This document shows positions 36,902 through 44,425 of a DNA stretch of 63,209 nucleotides, one piece after another. The position numbers were made by a program, and so were the translations under genes. The stretch spans positions 1 through 63,209 of the forward strand of contig JAUXTH010000099.1 of assembly GCA_030679035.1 (NCBI GenBank), written 5' to 3'. Source of the stretch: Methylobacter sp. GTDB lineage: Bacteria; Pseudomonadota; Gammaproteobacteria; Methylococcales; Methylomonadaceae. Under the pieces are notes generated by a model. That model was not told where the DNA came from, did no database searches, and was given only the letters and a program-made list of their open reading frames with translations. Every line of letters begins with the position of its first letter. Within the stretch, counting starts at the first letter, position 1.

Positions 36902-38461
36902 ATGAACAATAACTCTCTTTCCGATTTAACGCCTGTTTTTTTCCTGCAAACCTTCATCCTTGAGCTGATGCATGCCAGCGAACAACAAGGACAAAAGCAT
37001 TGCGAGCAATTGATTGAACACATCGCCAAGACTGCCGGGTGCTTTTTTGAAGAAACCTATCGGGAAGAAACCCACAAAAGCGAACTGCTCGATAAAGAAA
37101 GCTATACCGAACTGATCCTCGGCCTTAAAAATAATATTGGCGGTAAATTTTCACTGACTTCCAGTAACCGGGATTGCATTACCGTTACCAACAGCTGCTG
37201 TCCTTTTGGCGATCGGGTTACCAATTTTCCTGAATTGTGCAGAATGACGTCCAGTGTCTTTGGCGGCATTGCCGCCAGAAATTTCGGTTACGCCAAAGTG
37301 GAAATCAAACAAAGCATTGCCCGCCACGATGGTAAATGTGAAGTTTGTGTATACACCAATCCGAATGCAGCAAAAGACCGCCCGGGCATGGAATACACCG
37401 ACACCACGCCTGTTAAAGCAATGCAGGATATTAACGAGTTGCACTCCCGCATTGAACAGAGCATGCAACAGATCTGGCGCAAACAAAGCCAGCAGCCTGC
37501 AAAAAAGCACCAGCCCCCGGCTATTATTGCCAAATCGCCAACTATGCAGAAAATATTGCAAGCTATAGAAGTGATTGCACCGACGCTGGCGACAGTCCTG
37601 ATTCAAGGGCAAACCGGTGTCGGCAAGGAATTGATTGCACGCGCCATACATGCGATGAGCGACCGCTGTCAGAAACCTTTTATCCCGATTAATTGCGGAG
37701 CAATTCCCGAAAGCTTGATCGAGAGCGCGCTGTTCGGACATGAAAAAGGCGCGTTCACCGGCGCCATCGAAGTGCATCAAGGTTATTTTGAGAGGGCTGA
37801 AGGAGGAACCTTATTTCTGGATGAGGTCGATACACTGTCCCCGGCTGCACAAACCCGGTTACTGCGCGTACTTCAGGAAGGTGAACTGGAGAGAGTTGGC
37901 GGCAAACAGACATTAGCGGTTGATCTGAGAGTAATCTCTGCAACCAATAACAATTTGGAAGAACTGGTTAAGCAAGGTCGGTTCCGCAATGACTTGTATT
38001 ACCGCATCAACGTAGTCCGTTTAAACATCCCCACCTTGGCCGAACGGCCTGAAGATTTACCCTATCTTGTGCAATTGATTGTGCAGCGCTTGAGCAAGAA
38101 ATATAACAAAGCCGTTGAATCAGTCAGCCGTGAAGTCATGAAAAAAATTCGTGCTTATCCCTGGCCGGGCAATGTCCGTGAACTGGAAAACATTCTTGAA
38201 CGTAGCATTTTATTTGCCACCGGAACAGAAATGACCAATCTGGATTTGGAATTTCCAGTTGACTCAAACAACGTCAATGAATGGAAAGGCATCAAAGAAC
38301 TCGCTATTACCCAGGCCGAACAATCATTTCTTGAAAGCGCTCTAAAACAGCATCAAGGCGATGTGAAAAAAGTAGCTGAAGAGATGGGAATTACAACACG
38401 CGCGATCTACACAAAGCTGAAAAAGTATAAGCTGCATTCAGCGAGCTATCGAGGAATTTAA
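36902..38461 (+). CDS. Sigma-54-dependent transcriptional activator with cysteine-rich sensor domain
   Basis: 519 residues. Residues about 1-165 form a sensor resembling methanogen-output/V4R-type domains. It is rich in cysteines (DCITVTNSCCPFGD, ELCRMT, KCEVCVYTN) that could bind a metal or sense redox. The central AAA+ domain (about 215-440) has Walker A GQTGVGKEL, the sigma-54 contact loop GAFTGA and Walker B GGTLFLDEVD. The C-terminal FIS-like helix-turn-helix ends with VAEEMGITTRAIYTKLKKY. It faces DUF938 copy 2, and both DUF938 promoters are sigma-54 type, so it likely controls both, including the carbonic anhydrase/SDR/DUF1326/DUF2182/cupin run. The signal is unknown. Confidence 0.9.
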   Translation: MNNNSLSDLTPVFFLQTFILELMHASEQQGQKHCEQLIEHIAKTAGCFFEETYREETHKSELLDKESYTELILGLKNNIGGKFSLTSSNRDCITVTNSCCPFGDRVTNFPELCRMTSSVFGGIAARNFGYAKVEIKQSIARHDGKCEVCVYTNPNAAKDRPGMEYTDTTPVKAMQDINELHSRIEQSMQQIWRKQSQQPAKKHQPPAIIAKSPTMQKILQAIEVIAPTLATVLIQGQTGVGKELIARAIHAMSDRCQKPFIPINCGAIPESLIESALFGHEKGAFTGAIEVHQGYFERAEGGTLFLDEVDTLSPAAQTRLLRVLQEGELERVGGKQTLAVDLRVISATNNNLEELVKQGRFRNDLYYRINVVRLNIPTLAERPEDLPYLVQLIVQRLSKKYNKAVESVSREVMKKIRAYPWPGNVRELENILERSILFATGTEMTNLDLEFPVDSNNVNEWKGIKELAITQAEQSFLESALKQHQGDVKKVAEEMGITTRAIYTKLKKYKLHSASYRGI

Positions 38462-38598
38462 CTCTACTTTTTAAAAACAACAAAATAATCAAAGAACTTA
38501 TGATTAGCTCGCAAGTACCATTAGATATTTCGAACCTTTCTGGGTAGGCGTAAGGATTACGTAAATGGGTAATAGCGCTCTGAAAGCCTTATCTCGCC

Positions 38599-39411
38599 TA
38601 GGGAAGCGCTGATTAAATCCCCCATTGTGGGATAATATTGCCATCAATCAAAGCAACCCCAATACCTCATGACATATCAAACCAGTTTTTCTGACCTCGA
38701 ATATAGCCACAAAAAACGCCTCACAAGAAGGGAAGTGTTTCTGAACGAAATAGAGCAAACAGTTCCCTGGATAAAGCTGGTTGCCTTAATTGAGCCCGCT
38801 TATCCCTCCTCGGAGCGACGCGGTCGCCAATCGATGCCACTGGCCAGTATCCTGCGCATTCACTGCATGCAGAACTGGTCTTGTTTTTTCGACCGGCAGA
38901 TAGAAGATGCCCTTTATGAAATTGAGAGCATCCGCCGCTTTGTTGCCGGATGAGACCACGATCCTCAACTTTCGTCACCTCCGTTGCAGAAACAGCAACT
39001 GACCAAAAAACTGTTAGAGACGATTAATGCATACCTGAAAGAACAAGGACTTTTAGTCTCTCAAGGCACGATGGTCGGCTACGATTATTCATGCACCCAG
39101 TTCCACCAAAAACAAGGATAAATCGCGTGATCCAGACATGCATCAAACCTGAAAAGGCAAGCAATGGTATTATCCATATAGGCGCCGATGTGAATTCCGG
39201 CGCTGTTCATACGGTCACCACAACGGCAGCCAACGTAGCTGACATTAATGAATTGCCCAAGCTGTTGCGAGAGGATGATCGAGTCACCTTTGCGGATGCC
39301 GGTTATACCAGCGATGAATACAGGCGTGGAGCCCGGCATCTGGGTATACGCCAACACCCATGCGGACAGTCCGTCAGCCTCAATGCCAACATTGGCCTGA
39401 ACATTATTTAG
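38599..39411 (+). mobile_element. IS5-family element, degenerate and 3'-truncated
   Basis: GGGAAGCGCTGATTAAAT at about 38599-38616 looks like the left terminal repeat. The transposase frame starts at 38669 (SFSDLEYSHKKRLTRREVFL; MPLASILRIHCMQNW) and stops at 38951. Later pieces read KKLLETINAYLKEQGLLVSQ and HTVTTTAANVADINELPKLL then DRVTFADAGY, i.e. catalytic regions in other frames with several stops. No right repeat is found. The sequence abuts the plasmid gene end at 39404, so it marks the right junction of the inserted block. 38462-38598 shows nothing. Confidence 0.8.
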
Positions 39412-39721
39412 CGCCACAATTCGGACAAAATTGGCCGCCACGAGCAACATAACTTTCCTGTTGCTTATCGATTACAGGATATTCTTCATCAAACGCGGCA
39501 AAAACATCTGCCACACAAGAATCATTATGAATAATGGCCTCAATGTGACCAATAAACTCCGTGCCATCATTAAGCATCGCTATCTCGTCGCCATCGGCAC
39601 CCTCAATATCGAAATCCTGAATAGCAACCTGAATGGGCGCCGAGGAATTCGAATAAATCGCTTGAACAATGCCTCCTTCAACGTGAATGACAAGACGGAT
39701 TTGATTTGTATTTGTAGTCAT
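39404..39721 (-). CDS. Small acidic plasmid protein with C-terminal zinc knuckle (paralogue A)
   Basis: 105 residues from the ATG at 39721, fixed by GGAGA and leader II-9. The N-terminal ~60 residues match 39819-40148 (MTTN.N.IR.VI.VE.G.V...YS.S). The end is GGQFCPNCGAK, a CxxC zinc-ribbon-like tail. Unknown function. Last gene of operon II. Its stop codon lies at the edge of the IS5 remnant, so the true 3' end could have been altered by the junction, although the CPNCG tail looks natural. Confidence 0.7.
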   Translation of the reverse strand: MTTNTNQIRLVIHVEGGIVQAIYSNSSAPIQVAIQDFDIEGADGDEIAMLNDGTEFIGHIEAIIHNDSCVADVFAAFDEEYPVIDKQQESYVARGGQFCPNCGAK

Positions 39722-39738
39722 GGTGTTTCTCCAAAAAA

Positions 39739-39793
39739 ATAAAAAAAGGGAAAACACTGGCCCGTCGGGGAAAGTTGTTTTCCCTGAAGGGTT
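39739..39793 (-). promoter_or_regulatory. Leader hairpin II-9
   Basis: Sense: AACCC, 5' arm GGGAAAACA, middle arm TTTCCC, GACGGGCC, 3' arm TGTTTTCCC, T7ATTTTTTT, GGAGA, ATG. Confidence 0.9.
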
Positions 39794-39818
39794 AAGTCAA
39801 TCTAAGTGAGTTATTCGC

Positions 39819-40148
39819 TCAATTGAGTACTGTGGTTGCTTTCATAACACTGAGCGCAATAGGCATCGCCAAATCTTCTTGCTGTTTATCGACCATGTGA
39901 ATTTCTTCGTCAAATGCAGCAAAAACTTCTGCCACATAATTAGAATCATCCATGGAAGTAACATCATCGAGAGCGACAAACTGATCACCATTGGTGAGTG
40001 TTACAAGCTCGCTATCATCGGCGCCATCTGCCATATCGTAATCCGCAATAATAAACCTTATAGGTACTAATGAGTCCGAATAAACGTCTTTCACAAGTCC
40101 TTCTTCGACGCGGATAACGATACGGATTTCATTTGCATTTGTAGTCAT
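39819..40148 (-). CDS. Small acidic plasmid protein (paralogue B), 3' end frameshifted
   Basis: 109 residues from the ATG at 40148 (GGAGG, leader II-8). Paralogue of 39404-39721 over most of its length, including VFAAFDEE and DKQQE. After that the frame diverges. The -1 frame would give FGDAYCAQCYESNHSTQLSE, which matches EAYCAQCYESIGDD in the protein at 40266-41486. So the native zinc-knuckle C-terminus was lost by a one-base indel near 39870-39885, or there is a sequencing error. Confidence 0.65.
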   Translation of the reverse strand: MTTNANEIRIVIRVEEGLVKDVYSDSLVPIRFIIADYDMADGADDSELVTLTNGDQFVALDDVTSMDDSNYVAEVFAAFDEEIHMVDKQQEDLAMPIALSVMKATTVLN

Positions 40149-40164
40149 GGTGTTCCTCCAAAAA

Positions 40165-40219
40165 ATAAAAAAAAGGGGAAACACTATGCCCATCAGGGAA
40201 GTGTTTCCCCTGCTGGGTT
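40165..40219 (-). promoter_or_regulatory. Leader hairpin II-8
   Basis: Sense: AACCC, 5' arm GGGGAAACACT, middle arm TTCCC, TGATGGGC, 3' arm AGTGTTTCCCC (perfect 11-bp outer stem), T8ATTTTTT, GGAGG, ATG. A good type example. Confidence 0.92.
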
Positions 40220-40265
40220 AAGTCAATCCTGATGAGTTATAGCTTATGAGCGTGACGTTTATAAT

Positions 40266-41486
40266 TTAAGATGGTTTGTCCTGGCTTTGGGCCATACGTG
40301 TAACGCTATCTTTCGCGTACCACCGACTGTTCCGGTAGTCCTCATCACCGATTTCGTCAACCAAAAAGCAGTCAATGTCATCAGCAAATTCCTGATCAGA
40401 TCCTTTGTTAAACAAAGCATTCAGATCAACCAATACCTCGGCCTTTTGAATCGCATCAGCATGGCTTTCCGCTTCAATATCGCATACCTTGACACGCACA
40501 ATGGCGTAGATGTGGACGTTGTGTTTTTTGACACCATTGCTGGAAGATGAGACGGTATACAGCAACCGTTTTTCAACTAGCATTTCCTCAGTAATGTCGA
40601 CCAACCGGTCAGCACCAAAGAATTCGAGAATCGACTCTTTAACGCTGACATAGTGCGGCCCAACATGATCAGTCAACCCGTAAACGAGTTCATCGCTTGG
40701 GTAGTCGTCATCTTCCAACTGATGAATCACTTCAGCAGACAAGGCAAGAACGCGACCGGTAACATCAAGATCACAAGCGCCATCAATATCCATCGCGGTG
40801 TCGTGAACCCAAGCCTGCGGCTGGAAATGAGCAATGACGCGCCGATCATCAACGACTTGAACGTCTACAGGTAAAACTTGATACCTGTTGTTATCGTCTA
40901 ATTCGGCTTGGCTTAGTAAAACACTTACGCCAAGCGGAAAACTAACCGAATAACAGTGCGCTTGTCCGAACAATACATGACAAATAACCCCATCTGCATT
41001 AGGCCCGGTAAAAACATCCTGGTCAGAGTCAGTGTCCGAAGTTTCGCCTTGAATGGAGATAAGTCGAGTTCCAACAGGAAGATGGATCAATCTAGTATCG
41101 TCACCAATGCTCTCATAACACTGAGCGCAATAAGCTTCATCAAACAAGGTAGTAACTTTTGTGCTGCACTGGTCACAAGTCCAATAAGGCTTATCGAACG
41201 TAAAATCCTGATATTCCCAGTTATGCCGGGTAGCAAGATTTTTTGCAAGAGTGCGAAGATCCTCAAGCTTATACATACCAGCATCAGCGATACAATAAGC
41301 CTCATTATTGAAATCTCTTGTATAAGCTGAGAAAAATTGAGGATTATCGTCATCAACTTCACAAATGGTTTCATTCGCTTCGGGATCGAATTCGCCCTTT
41401 ACCCCGTGAATCTCAATGCTCACGTAAAGCTCGGGCTTGGATTCAAGAAGGCTGGTATATTGGTCAAAATATTCATCATCAAACAT
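40266..41486 (-). CDS. Plasmid protein with central zinc ribbon, function unknown
   Basis: 406 residues; start at 41486 fixed by GGAG and leader II-7. A CxxC...CxxC ribbon (WTCDQCSTKVTTLFDEAYCA, then QCYES) lies near residues 108-135. The rest is acidic with beta-rich stretches (YCIADAGMYKLEDLRTLAKN; VDVQVVDDRRVIAHFQPQAW). No family recognised. Its ribbon is shared with paralogue B downstream, suggesting exchange of C-terminal modules among operon II genes. Confidence 0.65.
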   Translation of the reverse strand: MFDDEYFDQYTSLLESKPELYVSIEIHGVKGEFDPEANETICEVDDDNPQFFSAYTRDFNNEAYCIADAGMYKLEDLRTLAKNLATRHNWEYQDFTFDKPYWTCDQCSTKVTTLFDEAYCAQCYESIGDDTRLIHLPVGTRLISIQGETSDTDSDQDVFTGPNADGVICHVLFGQAHCYSVSFPLGVSVLLSQAELDDNNRYQVLPVDVQVVDDRRVIAHFQPQAWVHDTAMDIDGACDLDVTGRVLALSAEVIHQLEDDDYPSDELVYGLTDHVGPHYVSVKESILEFFGADRLVDITEEMLVEKRLLYTVSSSSNGVKKHNVHIYAIVRVKVCDIEAESHADAIQKAEVLVDLNALFNKGSDQEFADDIDCFLVDEIGDEDYRNSRWYAKDSVTRMAQSQDKPS

Positions 41487-41497
41487 AAGGTTCTCCA

Positions 41498-41559
41498 AAA
41501 AATAAAAGTGGGAACCCCAAAGCAACCCAATTGGGAAACGATTGGAGTTTCCCAAGGGT
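41498..41559 (-). promoter_or_regulatory. Leader hairpin II-7
   Basis: Sense: ACCC, 5' arm TGGGAAACTCCAA, middle arm GTTTCCCA, ATTGGG, 3' arm TTTGGGGTTCCCA, U-rich tract, GGAGA, ATG. The inner alternative TGGGAAAC/GTTTCCCA is a perfect 8-bp stem; the outer stem has one A-G mismatch. Confidence 0.88.
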
Positions 41560-41570
41560 AAAATTAATGA

Positions 41571-41855
41571 TTAAACAGACTTTTCCATGTAAAACATTTC
41601 AAAGACGTCATCAAATTCTTCAAACATCGAGTAAAAATTCTTCGGAGCATAAAGATCCTTGAATTCTTTCAACGCTGCTGTAGTGGACTTTCTTTTACGA
41701 CTCAACCAAACTTTTTTAATGCCGGGTTGCTCGCAAAATGCCGTTATTGCCTTTCTGATTTCCAATTGCTTGGTAAAGCCAGAGCCATTGTTATTCCAAT
41801 AGATGGCAGCATCTTTCGGAATCGTTTTCAGGTTGTGGACAATTACTTTTTTCAT
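41571..41855 (-). CDS. Small basic plasmid protein of unknown function
   Basis: 94 residues. N-terminal VIVHNLKTIPKDAAIYWNNN and a basic KKVWLSRKRKSTTAALKEFK stretch suggest nucleic-acid contact. The C-terminal part is acidic (FEEFDDVFEMFYMEKSV). No family recognised. Leader II-6 precedes it, though the Shine-Dalgarno (GAGAG) is weak. Confidence 0.6.
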   Translation of the reverse strand: MKKVIVHNLKTIPKDAAIYWNNNGSGFTKQLEIRKAITAFCEQPGIKKVWLSRKRKSTTAALKEFKDLYAPKNFYSMFEEFDDVFEMFYMEKSV

Positions 41856-41872
41856 CTTCGTAGTCTCTCAAG

Positions 41873-41923
41873 AAAAACGGGAAACCACATAAGCCCGATA
41901 GGGAATATGATTCCCGGTTGGGT
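41873..41923 (-). promoter_or_regulatory. Leader hairpin II-6
   Basis: Sense: ACCC, 5' arm CGGGAATCATA, middle arm ATTCCC, TATCGGGC, 3' arm TATGTGGTTTCCCG, T5. GGGAAT/ATTCCC with a CAT loop is the alternative stem; the outer stem CGGGAA/TTCCCG continues after a bulge. Confidence 0.85.
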
Positions 41924-41983
41924 AAAGAATTGAAAAAATGGCGAATCAAAAACCTGATTCGCCAGTTAAAGATTAAATGGACG

Positions 41984-42175
41984 TTAAATTTTGGAGCTTA
42001 GCGTTTTACGAAACATACCCGCAGCATCAGTATCAAGATGGTCGGCAAAAATATCATCGCCATCCACCAAAACATGAGTGCCATCGTCATTGTTTGTGTA
42101 AGTAAAGCCCGCGTTGTATTCATCGCACAAATCAGCCAGTTTCTTCAAAAACTCGGATTGCTTTTCAGTCAGCAT
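41984..42175 (-). CDS. Small plasmid protein of unknown function
   Basis: 63 residues, AGGAG before the ATG. Helical start (LTEKQSEFLKKLADLCDEYN), then a strand-rich middle (FTYTNNDDGTHVLVDGDDIF). No family recognised. Lies between the vWA gene and the 94-residue gene in operon II. Confidence 0.6.
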   Translation of the reverse strand: MLTEKQSEFLKKLADLCDEYNAGFTYTNNDDGTHVLVDGDDIFADHLDTDAAGMFRKTLSSKI

Positions 42176-42194
42176 AAATTCTCCTAAAAGATTG

Positions 42195-42233
42195 AGTTAA
42201 AAACCGGCTAATCGAAAGTGATTAGCCAGAAGG
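42195..42233 (-). promoter_or_regulatory. Leader hairpin II-5 (divergent form)
   Basis: Sense: ACC, then GGCTAATC, a short loop, GATTAGCC, GGTTTTT and AGGAG. Position, ACC start and U-tract match the family, but there is no middle arm. It is a simple terminator-like hairpin and may show the minimal form. Confidence 0.65.
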
Positions 42234-42239
42234 TAAGGA

Positions 42240-44135
42240 TCAAGCTGCCAACAAATCGCGGCTGATTCTGAATAGCTCAGAACGCAACTCGGACACGTTG
42301 TTTATACAGATTGATTGATCAAATAAATGACTTGTGTCGAAACAGATCCCCACGCCTACAATCTCAATCCCGGACGATTCGCAGCGCTTGATAACGGCTT
42401 TTGCGGCGCATTCATCGTCAGGTTGCCCATCGGTCAACACCATAATTACTTTCCGTTCTTCACGAGTAGCAATCACGGATGATGCGGCATACCACAAAGC
42501 GGCATGAAGCGGTGTACTTCCATTGGTAACAGCCGAGAATGCAGAAGCATTAGGACGAACCTTTTGTCCATGTTTCAACAGCGGAACAACATCATCAGAA
42601 TCACCAAACGGGAATCGCGTCACGGCAGGATTAACGCCTGAAATACCTTCAAGTGCCAATGCCAATGCCATAGCGGATTCGATGGCTAATTGAATCAGCC
42701 TACGATTTGAGTCCGTACTGTAAATTCCATTCATTGAGCCTGAACAATCAACCAGTAAATGAATAGCGGTATTTGGCGCCTGCTTATGACTCCTGCGTTC
42801 GAAAACACGAGCATCACCTTGAATCAAGCGCGACAGTTTCCGTCCATCAATACGATTACCCGAGCGTTTATTCAGGGGACGATCATAACGACTGGATTGA
42901 ACCAGACCTTGAAGCGAAGCGCGAATTTTGCCGGAGTCACTTAAAACCTTATTCATTAAGTCGTTACCAACAGAAGAATTCCGGTTAGGATCCATAGCGA
43001 CGGGCATGTAAATATCAGCATCGTAACTATTGCGAGATTGACTGCCTAAAAGCTCTTGAACAGCTTCAAATAAATCTTGAGGCACATCATCTTCATTGGC
43101 TGATAAAACAGAAGCCAGGGCTTGCAGCGTGTGCTCGCTATCCTGACCTTGTGAATCATCGGCACCACTCCCAGTAGAATCAACATGACTCTGTCCAGAT
43201 TGAGAATCTTGATCTTGATCATCGGTGTCAGCGTCGTTCTGAGAACCTGCGCCTTGACTTTGATTTTGATCGTCCTGTCCAGATGCATCCTGATCTTGAG
43301 CGGATTGACTGTCATCAGTATCTTGATCGGGTTGAGAATCATCACCTTGCGACTGATTATCCTGTGAGGAATTGCCGGAGCTTGGATTGGTTAAGTCATC
43401 ATCCTGATCATTATTGCTTTGTCCAGATTGAGATTGTGACGACGAATCATCACTTTCTTCTTGCTGAGACTGGTTAGACTTAGACTGCTGCTGACGCGCT
43501 TTTTCCTGCTCTTCTTCAATCATGCGCAAGATGCGGTCGGCAAGCCGAACACAGTCACGCGTTACTTGAAACTCAGGGACTTCAGATAAAAGAGCCACAA
43601 GTCTTGTAACCGCACCCACTGGAAAAGTATCTTCCAGTAATGATTCTGCGGTGTCTGCATATGACGCTAGAGCGGTTTGGCCCAAGACATCGTTACGAAG
43701 ACGAAACAACAAAAACTGCGACAAAACGTCAGCTGGATGAATCTGTTTATTTTGACCGATTATTTGAAATCCACCGGTTTGAACAAGATACTCAACCACC
43801 TTCTCAGTAGTTCGTTTAGTGCCTGGATATGTATTCTGCATTAATTTCTCAATACGGATATCTTCCAGGATGTTGACGATACTTCTCCGAATAGGACTGG
43901 TAGCTGCTTTACGAAAATCAGCAAATTCGGTAAACCGAACATGAGCTGCTTCATGTGCCAAATAGCCCCATGCCACATCCTTGTAAGACGGATCTTCAAG
44001 GTTGTAAGCCGGCAAGTTAATCGTATTTCCATCTGTATACGCATCAGAACCGCCAACTTTAACTTTGACGCCAAATTTGTTACCCAGTGCAGCGGCAACG
44101 ATAGGGAATGCGTTATTCAAACTTTGATTTTTCAT
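42240..44135 (-). CDS. CobT-like von Willebrand A (vWA) protein with HExxH motif
   Basis: 631 residues. The N-terminal region (1-210) contains GYLAHEAAHVRFTEF, an HExxH zinc-protease-like motif near residue 60. Residues about 215-340 are a long low-complexity linker of S, Q, D, N and G. The C-terminal vWA domain has the MIDAS motif LVDCSGSMNG near residue 465 and KVIMVLTDGQPDDE further on. Such proteins act with a MoxR/CobS-type AAA+ ATPase, which is encoded first in the same operon. Known relatives insert metals or remodel proteins. Similar sets (ATPase, DUF3150, vWA) occur on SXT/IncC-type elements. Its client is unknown. Confidence 0.85.
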   Translation of the reverse strand: MKNQSLNNAFPIVAAALGNKFGVKVKVGGSDAYTDGNTINLPAYNLEDPSYKDVAWGYLAHEAAHVRFTEFADFRKAATSPIRRSIVNILEDIRIEKLMQNTYPGTKRTTEKVVEYLVQTGGFQIIGQNKQIHPADVLSQFLLFRLRNDVLGQTALASYADTAESLLEDTFPVGAVTRLVALLSEVPEFQVTRDCVRLADRILRMIEEEQEKARQQQSKSNQSQQEESDDSSSQSQSGQSNNDQDDDLTNPSSGNSSQDNQSQGDDSQPDQDTDDSQSAQDQDASGQDDQNQSQGAGSQNDADTDDQDQDSQSGQSHVDSTGSGADDSQGQDSEHTLQALASVLSANEDDVPQDLFEAVQELLGSQSRNSYDADIYMPVAMDPNRNSSVGNDLMNKVLSDSGKIRASLQGLVQSSRYDRPLNKRSGNRIDGRKLSRLIQGDARVFERRSHKQAPNTAIHLLVDCSGSMNGIYSTDSNRRLIQLAIESAMALALALEGISGVNPAVTRFPFGDSDDVVPLLKHGQKVRPNASAFSAVTNGSTPLHAALWYAASSVIATREERKVIMVLTDGQPDDECAAKAVIKRCESSGIEIVGVGICFDTSHLFDQSICINNVSELRSELFRISRDLLAA

Positions 44136-44149
44136 GGTGTATTCCTAAA

Positions 44150-44205
44150 AATAAAAAAATAGGCAAACCATGACCCAAAGGGGCTATGTTTGCCCCTGGT
44201 GGGTT
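44150..44205 (-). promoter_or_regulatory. Leader hairpin II-4
   Basis: Sense: AACCC, 5' arm GGGGCAAACAT, middle arm GCCCC, TTTGGGT, 3' arm ATGGTTTGCC, T7ATTTTT, AGGA, ATG. Compared with II-8, A-to-C in the 5' arm is matched by T-to-G in the 3' arm and by GCCCC in the middle arm. 44206-44362 holds no gene. Confidence 0.9.
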
Positions 44206-44362
44206 AAAAACTAAAAATATCTATCAAGGGAAATAATAATCCCCAATAGTTGATTCAGTGTCTTTCAAATCATCAAAAATTTTTTTTAAGTTTTTTAGAT
44301 GGCTAAAGCAATCCGGGATCAGGATGCAATCGCGAACCTTCAATAGTATCTGGTAAAATGAA

Positions 44363-44412
44363 GGCGGGACAACAACGCAACCCATACGGATTGAATTGCA
44401 ACCCGCCGGGTG
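44363..44412 (-). promoter_or_regulatory. Leader hairpin II-3 (orphan)
   Basis: Sense: CACCC, 5' arm GGCGGGTTGCAA, ATCCG, ATGGGTT, 3' arm TTGTTGTCCCGCC. It begins 14 nt after the DUF3150-like gene stop, but the next gene is ~230 nt away and has its own leader. No open frame of useful length follows, so the gene it served appears lost. Confidence 0.75.
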
Positions 44413-44425
44413 AAAATAAATAAAA

